Source: Aaosphaeria pasadenensis
Lineage: Eukaryota > Ascomycota > Dothideomycetes > Pleosporales
Direction of reading: 5' to 3'
DNA: 64,000 nt
NCBI GenBank assembly: GCA_022813625.1
Contig: JAKLMB010000034.1
Coordinates: 248,001-312,000, forward strand
The position numbers and the translations under genes are program-made. Under the pieces are notes generated by a model. It was given only the letters and a program-made list of their open reading frames with translations, did not search any database and was not told the origin of the DNA. Positions 42,062-53,486 of this stretch are shown piece by piece. Positions within the stretch are counted from its first letter, which is position 1. Each line of letters starts with the position of its first letter.

Positions 42062-44314
42062 TCACAACTGCCTCCACCCAGCCATCCTAGCGTTGCCACC
42101 CGTGCTTTCCAACTCTTTGAGGTATGATCTGACCTTGCTTTCAATACCTTTAGCATCCAGACCAAACCTGTCGTAGTTGCTTGGGTTTGATGCCGAATAC
42201 CCGTAGCCAGTCATTCCCACACTGGCAGTGACATATCTCGCCCAGTAGGTGGCCACATACTCTTCCACACTGACGATAGGTGTTCCGTCCAGTGGGAATA
42301 CTGACTCGCGATAGGCTTTGTCCTGTGTATCAAAATGCTCGAAGCTTGGGGCACTCACGACTCGTGTTGGTGTGCCTGAAGAGGATAGTGCGCCTGCGGC
42401 TGCGACTGCGTAGTGTAAGTTCGTACCACAGCTGACCAACGTCAATTTGGCGTCCGCGACATCGACAATGACATAGGCTCCCTTAGCGACCTTGTATCTA
42501 TCGGTTCCTGGCACCTGTCCAACTGGATCGCGACCGAGCGACAACATCGTCGGGCCTGTTTGCTTCGAGATGGCGAGCAGCCATGCTCCAATTGTCTCCT
42601 CGGCGTCAGAGGGGCGGATGTATGTGAGGTTTGGCATGGCTCGGTACAGCGAGTCAAGCTCAACGGGTTGATGAGTTGGTCCGTTTTGACCTTCTGCGAA
42701 GGAATCGTGGGTTGCGAAATGGATAACGGGAAGATGGCTGAGAGCCCCCATGCGGACTCCTGGTGCGGCCTAAAATCGAGAAAGGTGAGTGTCCTGTCAG
42801 ATGGGTGGTGAGATAGTTGGGTACTTACGTATAGATAGAACATCAAGAACGTAGCGGTGATAGGTAGGAATGTTCCTGGGTTGTATGCGGCGATACCATT
42901 GGACACAGCCGCCATCGCATGTTCTCTGATTCCATAGCGGATATAACGTCCCTTGTAACTGACCGATGGATGGAATACATCTTCTGCGGAATAAGACACC
43001 TTGTTGGAATTCACAAGATCTGCGCCACCACCGCAGAGTGCAGGGTATGCTTTCCAGATCTTCTCAATCAGAACGCCGTTGACTTCTCTGGTTGCGAGAC
43101 CTTTCAAATCATTCGCATCCAGCCCTGTAAGAATGTCTTGCCATTCGGTACCGTTGTCGCCATTCCGTCGCAGTGTGAAGTCTGTAGCCAAATCTGAATG
43201 TTTCGACTGATAGTCATTAAGAAGGCGATCCCATTCAGCCTCGATTTTCTCTCCATGTTGCTTCCTCTCGCGGAAGTATGACAGAGAATTTTGTGGAACG
43301 ACGTGCGTGATCGCTGGATCTAGGCCTGCTAATTGTTTCGATTTCGTAACACTGTCTTTGTCGAAAGCACCGTGATGAGCCTTGAAAGTGCCCTCAACAT
43401 TCGTTCCCAGTCCGATAACAGTGCGAATGTTAACGAAAATAGGTTTGCCCTTCAATGACTTAGCAAACTCGAGTGCATGAACAATGGTTTGCACATCGTA
43501 GGATCCATCCTCAATATCGAGAACGTGCCATCCGGATGCTCGCATTTTGCCATTGATGTCTTCGGTATTGATCCAGTCGAGAGGGCCATCGCAAGTAACC
43601 TGGTTATTGTCGTACAAAAGTACTAGGTTGTCTAATCCGAGAGTGCCTGCGAGAGAGATGGCCTCTAGCGCTACTCCCTCCATAGGGCAGCCATCACCCA
43701 TCATGCAGTATATCCTGGACTGCACAACGTTGAAATCTGGCTGGTTGTAGGAAGCTGCAAGATTCTTAGACGCAATAGCCAAACCAACGGCATTTGCAAC
43801 ACCTTGGCCTAAGGGGCCCGTCGTTACTTCGACACCTGGGACTTCGATCTCGGGGTGAGCATGACAAATGGTCGTGTAGCCATTCGTTTTCGCGCTTCCG
43901 TAACCCTTGATCTCATCCATAGTCCAATTGTCGAAGCCAGTCAAATGGTTCAACGCATAAAGAAACATCGCAGTATGACCTATTCGTATCCCATATATCA
44001 GTCTGTTGTTTACTTCCACCTTTCCCAATTTCTAGATTTTACTCACCATTTGACAAAACGAAACGATCCCTGTCAAACCACTCAGGGTTCGATGGATTGT
44101 ATCGCATGACATACTTGTACAATGCCACGCCTATAGCAGCCATACCGATGGCAGAACCACCGTGACCCCCGCCATTCTGATTGCATATGTCGAAGATGAA
44201 GTTTCGCAAGGCAAGAACAGCTTCAGCGTCATTGTCACGCACCGGCTGCTCACCAGACGCCTTCTTAGCGGCAGGTGTTGTGCCGTTCGATAGGATGGGA
44301 TTCTCTTGATACAT
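42062..44314 (-). CDS. Transketolase-family enzyme
   Basis: Three exons 44314-44047, 43979-42829, 42769-42062 (708 aa). Joins restore VLSNGHTAMFLYALNHL and MFYLYAAPGVRMGALSHL. TPP-binding motif is MMGDGCPMEGVALEA...LYDNNQ; also GHGGSAIG, TTGPLGQGVANAVG, IREHAMAAVSNG and THDSFAEGQNGPTHQPVE, all diagnostic of transketolase. The pyrimidine-end half (from about residue 360) and C-terminal domain are complete. It moves two-carbon units between ketoses and aldoses (xylulose-5-phosphate donor). The sequence is a full-length paralogue, not necessarily the housekeeping TKL1; dihydroxyacetone-synthase-type specificity cannot be excluded. Divergent from the short-chain dehydrogenase and near a polyol dehydrogenase, it probably serves an inducible sugar-alcohol pathway. 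Confidence 0.94.
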
Positions 44315-44867
44315 TTTGGAATATGAAATGGTCAGAGAAAAGAAGTAGACTCTACAATAACATAGGAACGACGCGAGGCGATTCCAGTCTGAAATATTAT
44401 AGTTTTACCCCTCCTTGCCATCATACTCCATAATAACTGTAGTCCACATCGTCGGAAAGCTATCACTATGGATTCCGAAATATACGGAATACTTGCGACG
44501 GGAGTGTTGAACAAGTGTTGACGAAGTGAGGTTGTGCAATCCCGTACTGAGTAAAAGGTTCGGAAGCTAAATCCGGGTAGAAGCCATACGCTTTGTTTCT
44601 TCACGCGCCAGTTAGATACCCCACGGAATCAGCGGAATAACTCTGGAACGAACATCAATTAATGCGGGGAACATGGAAAAGCAGTTCTACGAAATATTCA
44701 AGCTGTCTGGTGACCATGTAATTCCATTTCTCCTCGTGTCCTCGGCTCTAGTCTACATTGCCCCATTCTTTAAATCAACTTGATATAATAGATAATTCTC
44801 CCTGTTCCGAGAACTACAGTTTCATTCCTACCTCTCAGATAACATCTTTGACTACCACCTCAACAAA
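44315..44867. promoter_or_regulatory. Divergent promoter, transketolase / short-chain dehydrogenase
   Basis: 553 bp. CGGAAT occurs at 44484-44490 (within an ATTCCG-N7-CGGAAT arrangement starting 44472), 44625-44630 and 44634-44639, giving four copies in either orientation within 170 bp. CGG triplets in pairs are typical of Zn2Cys6 binding sites; a Zn2Cys6 gene lies nearby at 46004-49160. Occupancy is inferred. Confidence 0.45.
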
Positions 44868-45933
44868 ATGGCAACCGATACCAAGCCACGTGCAGATGTG
44901 AATCGATATCTCAAAAACACTGTACACGACCTGCTCTCACTGAAGGGTCGTACTATCGTTATTACTGGCGCTGCACGGGGTCTCGGCCTTGCTTTCGCTT
45001 TTGCTATCGCGGAGGTTGGTGGAAATGTCGCTATATTAGACGCTGCAGACAAACCTCACGAGCATTTCGAGAAGCTGCAGAAGGATTTTGATGTCAAAGT
45101 CAATTACTACAAGTACGTCTTCATTACACTACAAAACCAAAATTTAATCCTGTCGACTTGCTTGCGCTTGAAACAAGGCAAATGTCCAACTACCACCAGT
45201 ATCATCCCCGAAACATCCCTTCTAACATCACAAAAGGAGCGACGTAACGAACTATGAGGTTCTGAAAGCCACTTTTGACGAAATTGTCAAAGACTTTGGC
45301 CGGATAGACGGCCTAGTCACCGCCGCAGGAATCTGCCCCGACCAACCCTTCCTCGAGCGTGCCCCTGACTCTGTCGCCCGCTGCATGAACATCAACGTTC
45401 TGGGCACATACTATGCGGCTCAACTTGCAGCCGCACAGATGGACAAGCAGGAGCCCACGGAATTCAATCCCCGTGGTGGAAGCATTGTCATGATCGGCTC
45501 CATTGCGGCGTACGTCGCGAGTAAGGGCCAGGCGACAAGTGACTACTGCGCGAGTAAGGGAGCGGTGGTCGCGTTGGCAAAGGCGCTCGGTGTTGAGTTG
45601 GCGGCAAAGAAAATTCGAGTGAACAGCATCTCTCCTGGGTAAGTTTCTTTTATTCTCCCCCCAATTTTTGGAATCTTTTACTACTTTTTGCTTCCAAATT
45701 GCTGACAAACGCGTCCGATTTATAGATATATGGCGACGGACATGACTTTGGATCTTTGCGATCGCATGCCATGGCTGGGCGATATCATGCAGAATGAGCC
45801 TCCTATGCGGAGAATGGGCGACAGGACGGATTTGAAGGTTCCAGTTGTGTATCTGCTTTCGGACGCTGCGGCGTACCATACCTCGGATGATATCTTGATC
45901 ACTGGTGGTATCCATGCAGGAAGGTTGATGTAG
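44868..45933 (+). CDS. Short-chain dehydrogenase/reductase, polyol type
   Basis: Three exons 44868-45112, 45237-45638, 45726-45933 (284 aa). Joins give YYKSDVTNYEVL and ISPGYMATDM. Classical SDR landmarks: cofactor loop TGAARGLG (about 34-41), acidic residue after the second strand (ILDAAD, NAD-preferring), catalytic Ser in MIGSIAAY, YCASK (Tyr-x3-Lys) and the RVNSISPG loop. TAAG replaces the usual NNAG. It resembles the SDRs that interconvert polyols and ketoses (D-arabinitol, mannitol or L-xylulose reductases). Paired with transketolase through a shared promoter. Exact substrate unknown. Confidence 0.92.
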
Positions 45934-46003
45934 AGTGGGTCATCAAACGTTCGAGGCCTACTTAGTATAGAGAAAAATGAAAAAATTATACATGAATTGA
46001 ACA

Positions 46004-49000
46004 CTACATACGTCGATCAAGTGGATGCACGAACCTATCCATAGGCATTGAATACAACCCATCCTCAACCCCCATACCCCTTGGCACCTGATTGTCCCAG
46101 AGAAACATCCAGTCCAACTCCAAACCTAAATCGACATCCATTTCTCCTTGCACACTACTGCCATTTATAGCACCATATCCCGTCTGCTGATGCGGCAATT
46201 GCTGTCCGGGAGATGCATCTTGATAACTCGTTGCTGAAGTCCTTGACTCAGTATCACTTGAATGTCTTGTTCTCTTCCTTGAAGACGCCCCATGCCCCAT
46301 GAACGAGGAACCTTGATGCAGCCCACGGAATGCTGCGGGGTTCTGCTGGGTGGGGAGTGGATGGCTTAGCCTTGCCCTATTCTTCCACTCCCTCTGTAAC
46401 CTAACGAGGTATTCGCGAGCCCTTTTTGCGCTTTCCCAGGAAGGCCCAAACTCATCAAGCGCTCTGAAACAAACACTCAGATGCATGGCCGTCGTTTCTG
46501 TGGAATGGCCTTGGTAGCGGGATATGCCTGCGAAGGTGAGAAGTAAAGCGGCGGAGCAGGTTATTGAAACACCCTGGATGTTCATGCGTCGGAGTGTCCA
46601 GTGTGATTCGTAGAGGGAAAGAAGTTTAGCGATGGCGACGGCAGAAGATACACACACTTGGCGAGCGTGGGAGTGGCCGGGGCCTTGGGGCGGGGACGGC
46701 TGGACGTAGCTTTTCGACATCCAGGGGCGATGGGCGTGAATTAGATTTTGATGGTACTGCATGCTAGTGAGGGCATAAACGTCAGTACGGAGAGATATGA
46801 GAGGATATTTACGAGAGATCATGACTTACTGCAGTAGTAAAACATGTGGAAGATAGGGTGTTGTGAAGTCGGATAGATCAACCTGTAGCACCGATGGCAG
46901 CTGTGCCTCCCATTCCAGCAGATTATCAACCGTTGCTGCATTGAGCTTTTGAAGAGCTTTGCTGGTCGTTTTCAGGCTGCCGTACCTTTAACAATGGTCA
47001 GTTTTCTAGTTTCGCAGAACATGGAAGATAGCCATCACTCACAATACATGTCCAAGAGGTGCCATAATCTCAGTGAGAGTTACGCGCTCCTTGTTCAGCT
47101 CTTCCACATAGTCTGGGATTGGTGAATGGATCTCTAGACTCTTTGCAGAAGTATAAGGGATCCATTGTCCAGGTTGCCTGGGCGCAAAGCCTTCGCCAGG
47201 TTTTCCGACTGTAACATCTTCAATATTGATACGGAAAGGACGGCCAAGGTAATATCCCCAAAGGCTAAAATGATAATGTTAATATGCTTTATCTTCGGCT
47301 GGGGTGAAGCACTTAAAACTTACTTGTCGACAGTGAACGCGCCCCAAAACACGGTCCGGCGTAACTCAGCTTCGGCTACACCAATAGCTCCGCTTGAAAC
47401 GTAATGCGAAACATCGACATGTAGAGCAAGATCAAACGCAAGGCGCATGGCCATGCCTATAATTCATCAGAAAATTGTAAAACTATTGGCGGTTGAAACA
47501 GAGACGTACCACTGTAGAGCCATCCACGGGCATCCCGTTTGCACCCAATGTCGTGGGCGCTGAGAACCACCATTGCCTGAACGGTAGCCACATTTGGGCA
47601 GTCGAGCTCTATTTCCAGTAGGGCCTTTGCCCTATCGCCAAAAAAGTCTGCGAGCGATTTTGGGAAAGTGACGAACGTGGGGTGGTAGCGAGTTTCAAAA
47701 GCGGCGCCTAATGCACACCTACACCGAGCGCCCTCTTGTCAGTGATACAGAATTCATGATAAAGACCGCAACGGATACTAACATGGAGTTCCTCAATGCT
47801 TCGGAATAATACGGTGTATCCTCTTTGTCATCCTCCCACTTCGTCTTCGCCTGTTCATACATCGCTCTATCGACGACGTGAAAGCTGGGATCTTGCCAGG
47901 TGAAATACAGATTGATCATATGTGCTTCAATTTCTGGCGGGACCTCTTTATTCAATCCCAGCAGACTAAGGCTCTCGGCTCCGTTATTCCTTACCGTACG
48001 GTGGATTGTTAGATTATCTGACGCTGGCATCTCGATCAAGTTGAAATTTGATGTCGCCCCGTAGTAACGAATCTGGCCATTTGGTTCAACCTGCAGAGTA
48101 CCCATCCGGTAGGAGAGACGTTCGACTAACTCTTCCTCCATGACATCGGATTCTGTGGCCTCTTCATCCGGGGTCGGCTCGTCCACACCTGCGTTAGTGA
48201 TCTGTTCCCCAGTGTCGTTGATGACGGGAGGCAGGTCGCTGATTGGTTGTGTTTCTGAAACGGGATCCGGGAATGGTAGCGGCATGTTGATGTTGGTTGG
48301 GTTTTGTCCATTCCATGGCCATGTGGACGCGTCATCGCCAGTCAAACATGTGGTGTTCATCATCGGCTGATGATTCGGTGATAACTCAGCAACATTTTTA
48401 TCGATTTGAAGTGGAAAGCTATCCGCAGACGTGGTTTGGATTGGGAACGTTGATACGTTTCGCTCGGTTTCGTCGCAACTCCGATTTGAGAGTCCTGGAG
48501 AAGTATGAATATCTCTTGTTGTGTTATTTTCGTCTATGTTTGCGGCATCCTTTTGAACTGGCAGGATGTTTGCTGATTGAGACTCTGATGCTGGGGTAAG
48601 TTGCTGCGTCACGGTATCGTTTTGAGATTCGTCCTGTTGCTGGCTATGTGATGTTTCCACCTGAGCTAATCCAAGGGTATCCAAAACACGCTTCAGTGCT
48701 TTCTCGTCACTTGGAGTCATAGCTGGAACTTGCAGACCGTTGCTTTCGATGTGGCGACTTAATTGGGAAACTCGAGCAGATAGAAGCTCGATCGCCACTC
48801 GAAGTGATAGTCTGGATACAAGGATGCGTCAGCTTTCAACCCTGCATTGCTCACAAAACCAAAAGTTTTGCCGTCGACATAACGATACCTCTACTACAAT
48901 CATCAACAACGCATGCGCGAAAGACATACTTGCGCTTGTCTTCTCCCGCCTGGTAGCGGCACTCCTTGCCTTTGTTCGCGCAATTACGACATGTTGGAGT

Positions 49001-49160
49001 TACACCGTCACACTGATGACATTGCGTCAGTAAAAGGGCAGTCGTAGAAGTGAGAAATACTCAAGGGCGCTGAGCGTACTTTGACTTTGCTTTCGCGACA
49101 TGAGATGCATGCAGTTGTGACGTGCTTCCTCTTCGGCTGTTGCTTCGTTTGGGGGGGCAT
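46004..49160 (-). CDS. Zn2Cys6 transcription factor, eight exons
   Basis: Exons 49160-49080, 49012-48930, 48811-47783, 47718-47510, 47456-47324, 47264-47043, 46985-46830, 46763-46004 (890 aa); all phases agree. The first intron falls inside the zinc cluster, CISCRESKVK/CDGVTPTCRNCANKGKEC (CX2CX6CX6CX2CX6C), followed by DKRKLSLRVAIELLSARVSQL, a common linker-coiled coil. The middle homology domain is spread over exons 3-8 (YYSEALRNSMCALGAAFETRY, SAHDIGCKRDARGWLYSGMAMRLAFDL, NLWGYYLGRPFRI, LLLHMQYHQNLIHAHRPWM). Low-complexity Gln/Thr/Ser stretches precede the middle domain and follow its end. It stands between the short-chain dehydrogenase and the MFS transporter and is the likely regulator of this polyol gene cluster, which is inference from position. 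Confidence 0.9.
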
Positions 49161-50741
49161 GGTCGGCACTCCAGCATTTCTCCTAGACACCTGGCACGAT
49201 TTTATCAGGACTACAACTGATTTCAAGTCTCGACGTGTGATTATGGTAGATTTTCGAGGGGTCACAGTGTGTGTGATGTGTTGTCAGCTGTGAGTTGTGA
49301 TGTCGGCGACCGGCGGAAACCCCGCACGTTTGTGGAGTTGAGGCGAAAACCTCTAGTTCCCCTCCCCAAGATGTGAACGCAACTCTTCGGCCAGAAGCAC
49401 CAGTTTTTCTTCGTTCGCGTCAAGGATAATCCGCACTAATTGAATATTGATAGTCATGTGTTTTTCTCGTAGGAGTAGAAGGTGGGGTTTGTGTGCTATC
49501 CTGGAGGTCCAAAGTTTTCTCGTTGGCGTCTTCGGGAAATGGGTTCCGATTGTGGCTCAACGTATGAACACTATGACCGTTCATTATGAAAGGCAGCATT
49601 TTATGCATCTTATACGATGTGAATATGCGGGGAACAACTACGCGAGGATTATATGACATCAAGTACATGTAGATCAATTACTTCGATAGCATACCACATA
49701 CAACAAGAACAAGTTATACCATGGTACTGTGTATCTGACCTTACAAAAGTCCTGTTTCGAAACAGTTACACCTCATTTCCTATCCCCATCGGAAGTACTA
49801 AAGACACGGGAGCGTGGTTTTTGGCTATAAGACTAAGGAAGAGTCTGGCCTGAAGTCGGAGACACGATCGACCGTACTAATGCAATGCGAGATCATCTGT
49901 AACTCTAGCCCAATTCTTCCAAGTGATGGCGCATATAAACAGTATCATTCGGGAATGAAGAAAGGAGTGTATAACAGGGGAGTTGAGTGAAAAAGCTGCG
50001 CTGATTTGCGCTTAATGCTTTGGTCTGCCTTGGTGAGACATCTATTTGTCGGTCCTGTCTTTTTCTATTCCATAAGAATGAGGGAAAATCGAAGAGAATC
50101 CCAATGTGAGAATATATTGTCCTTTAAAACTAGAGGGAAGCTCCTGTTGGTCGTTGGGGCTGGTTGTCAACCGAGAATCCGACACCCTGTCTGTGTCCTG
50201 TGAAATTGCCCCGGCCCATCGGCGAAATGCTTCGAAAGGTGCTAAATTTACCAGCCAAAACAAGAAAGGGGCATTGAATAGATTTGTAGTCGGAGACTCG
50301 GAGTTGTTCCATCTGGGGTTGATACTCGGTGTGTCCGGCCCAGGCATGTGCTTGAACCTCAGTGTCGGAACTAGGATTCCGATGCATTCTGGCGACGCTC
50401 AGTTCGTTACTTGGCCTTCCGGGGGCGCCATCTCGCGTATGCTACCCCAGAATTCGTGGAATTGCGGCTTGGATGGACCATGGGGTCGGAAGTTGAAGTC
50501 GTTGTATCAATCCCCAGACTCAAACAAGATATCCAAAGAGGCTAACCTGGTCATCGGAACTACAAGGGCACGCTCCTGTGATGCCCAAAACATAATCTTA
50601 AGAGGTAAGTATATAAATCCTTCATTTCCCCGCATATTGGATCCTTACTCAGTTCCTGGAGTGGCAACTGATCTTAACAAGTTCACATCTCTCCTTTTGT
50701 CAACAGTTGCTTCGTTCATCAGACCCCTAATTGGTCATCAT
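49161..50741. other. Long intergenic promoter region, regulator / transporter
   Basis: About 1.6 kb between divergent starts. The frame of the transporter's exon 1 is open upstream for 212 codons (from 50106), but it begins at TTG-like codons and lacks protein features, so I read it as 5' leader. ATTCCG occurs at 50376-50381. No separate gene is supported. Confidence 0.45.
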
Positions 50742-52739
50742 ATGGAAGATTCCATTGCTCGTCCAGTACAAAACATTCCCAACAAAAAGCCAGAAACTAT
50801 GGACGAGAAAACATCTGATATCCATCAGACCGATCATGTCGAGCGTCTACGGGGGCCACCTTCGAAGGCAATTCACCATGGTGACTCTGAGCGTCCAGTC
50901 TGGGAGGATCGTGAAACTTACGGGCCTGCTGGTATGTTCAATACGTGTCCTCCAATCCAAGGAACAGCAGCTAATGTCATCTCTCATAGGCTTCAAGGGA
51001 ATCTTTAGCAACAAATATGTTACCTTGTGTGCCGCGTTCGCGACCATGGGAGGTGCCCTCTTCGGTTACGATCAAGGTGTCGTGTCTATCACGCTTGTGA
51101 TGGACCAGTTCCTTGAAGTGTTTCCCGAGGTTTCCGAAAATGCCGCCGGAGCAGGTTTCAAGAAGGGCCTGCTGACAGCTATGATTGAGCTGGGTGCCTT
51201 TCTAGGCGCCATGAATCAGGGCTGGCTTGCAGACAAGATATCTCGGAAGTGGTCCATTCTCGTTGCTGTCATCATCTTCTTGATCGGTTCGGCCGTGCAG
51301 ACTGGTTCCATGGGATATGGAATGCTCGTTGCTGGCAGATTTATCGGTGGTATTGGCGTTGGAATGTTGGCAATGGTTGCTCCCCTGTACATCTCTGAGA
51401 TTGCACCACCGGAAATCAGAGGCACACTGCTTGTGTTGCAGGAGCTTTCCATCGTCACGGCCATCGTTGCGGCTTTCTATACTACCTACGGTACCAGGTT
51501 CATTCCGAGCCAATGGTCCTGGAGACTACCCTTTCTCATTCAAGTATGTTGAACTTTTCGCTTTTCTCTCCGTTCGGCGGAAACATGGGCCGTAATCACT
51601 GACACGTTCTACAGATGGTTCCTGCAATCTTCCTCGGAGCAGGTGTGCCATTCCTTCCGTACTCCCCTCGTTGGCTAGCCGGCAAAGGCCGCGACGATGA
51701 AGCTCTCGAGGTTCTCTGCAAGCTTCGAGGTCTCCCTGCTACGGATCAGCGTGTTTTGACTGAGTGGTTCGAGATCCGCTCGGAGGTCGCATACCAGAAG
51801 GAAGTTTCCGCCAAGCTTCACCCGAAACTGCAAGATGGGAGCAAAACCAGCCGTATCAAGCTTCAGATCCTAGGTTACACCGACTGCTTCCGTAAGGGAA
51901 GCTGGAAGCGAACCCACGTCGGAATTGGACTCATGTTCTTCCAGCGTAAGTACTCTCCAGTGGTAACAGCACTTTTAGAAACCCTGACCTAATTATTACT
52001 CCATAGAATTCGTCGGCATCAACGCCCTGATCTATTACTCTCCCACTCTCTTCGCCACCATGGGCCTCAACCGCCAAATGCAGCTCGACATGTCTGGCGT
52101 TCTCAATATCTGCCAGGTAGTCGCCTGTCTGTGGTCTCTCTGGGGCATGGATCGGTTCGGACGCAGACCATTGCTCCTCGGTGGAGGTGTCTGCATGATC
52201 ATATCTCATTTCGTCATTGCAGTCCTTATGGGCAAATTCCAGGACAGCTGGGACACGCACAAGGTAGAGGGATGGGTGTGTGTGGCGTTCCTGCTATTCT
52301 TCATGCTCACCTTCGGCGCGACCTGGTAAGTCTCTCCAAGCCCACCACCCCATATCGAACATCAGGCTAACTCTTTTGGAGGGGACCGATCCCATGGGCG
52401 ATGCCATCAGAGGTTTTCAGCAGTTCCCTGCGAGCAAAGGGTGTTGCGTACGCGACGATGTCGAACTGGTTCAACAACTTCATCATCGGCCTTATTACCC
52501 CTCCGCTGGTGCAGAACACGGGCTTTGGAACGTATGTCTTCTTCTGCGCTTTCTCAGCATTGGCTGTCGTATGGGTCTACTTCGTTGTTCCTGAGACCAA
52601 CGGCCGCACGCTGGAGCAGATGGACCAGGTTTTCCACGATAACACTGGCGAGGTCGAGAAGGAACGCCGCGCTAGGATCGAGAGCACAATGGCGGCTGCC
52701 ATCTGGGATAACAGGACGCCTCCATCCGAGACTGCGTGA
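50742..52739 (+). CDS. MFS sugar transporter (sugar porter family)
   Basis: Five exons 50742-50931, 50990-51543, 51615-51945, 52007-52325, 52382-52739 (583 aa). Twelve-helix sugar porter signatures are in order: GPAGFKGIFSN before TM1, GALFGYDQGVVS (TM1), WLADKISRKWSI and RFIGGIGVGMLAM, PLYISEIAPPEIRG, YSPRWLAGKGR, QQFVGINALIYYSPTLF (TM7), DRFGRRPLL, PWAMPSEVFSSSLRAKG, and the cytoplasmic PETNGRTLEQMD. A 75-residue charged N-terminus lacks a signal peptide. Closest in general look to fungal quinate/inositol/polyol porters rather than hexose transporters, but substrate is uncertain. Likely plasma-membrane importer for the neighbouring polyol pathway. Confidence 0.93.
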
Positions 52740-53486
52740 ACGGGTGTTCAAGTGGAGAGAAGTTGGGATATAGTGTCGTACAAGCCACATGACATTCCCA
52801 GCTGTATGTCTTGACAGATCTAACACCTTGTAGGAAGCAGGGGCTTCCCTCCCTTCCCCTGTCAAGTTTTAGTTTTGAGACTATCAATCTATAAATATTC
52901 TCTCCCCAACATCTTTGATCCTTAACACAAGCAGGCCGCTCACCAGATTATATCTTGTTCGCCAATCCTGTACAACTCATCTTTTAACCCTAAAAAAAGG
53001 CAGCAAACACTATAATTTTAGCTACAGAATACAAAGTAGATCTTTAGAAAGCCATGGACAAAGTTTGAGGAAAACAAACAGGGTTTAGAGATATAAGTCT
53101 ATTTTCGTGATGAGCAAGTTGCTAGCTACCCTGCAACTACAGCGACACTTTGGAAGGGACCACTGATATCTCTTGCTGTGATGAACAAATTCCTAATTGT
53201 CCGATTGCACCTCAGCGAAAACTCAGTCACACAGTGGAGGGGAGGGGGGCGCACAATACGCTGTAGGAAATGCGTCAGCTTAAAGGAGAGAAAATCGCTC
53301 TCTATCCTTCGCTCTCTATCCTTGAAGTATTGCCTTTGATAAGAGAATAGTCCATCTAATTTCTCCTTGATATTCAATCTTAATTCTTCTTCATTCCAAC
53401 TTCTTCATTCCAACTCCTCTACTCGCCCGAGGGCATGCTGTTCCTCTGCTCTATATATGTAGTCTTAGCGATCCATATGTAAGATT
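52740..53486. other. Intergenic with small tandem repeats
   Basis: Convergent 3' flanks of transporter and HET gene. Two 14-bp tandem duplications occur, at 53295-53322 and 53387-53414. No gene. Confidence 0.6.
53295..53414. repeat. Two neighbouring 14-bp tandem duplications
   Basis: Units TCGCTCTCTATCCT at 53295-53308 and 53309-53322, and TTCTTCATTCCAAC at 53387-53400 and 53401-53414. Both pairs are exact. Confidence 0.85.

Noticed and set aside
50106..50741. 212-codon upstream extension of the transporter's first exon
   Set aside because: No family similarity, non-ATG opening, and homologous transporters begin near MEDS at 50742; likely 5' leader.
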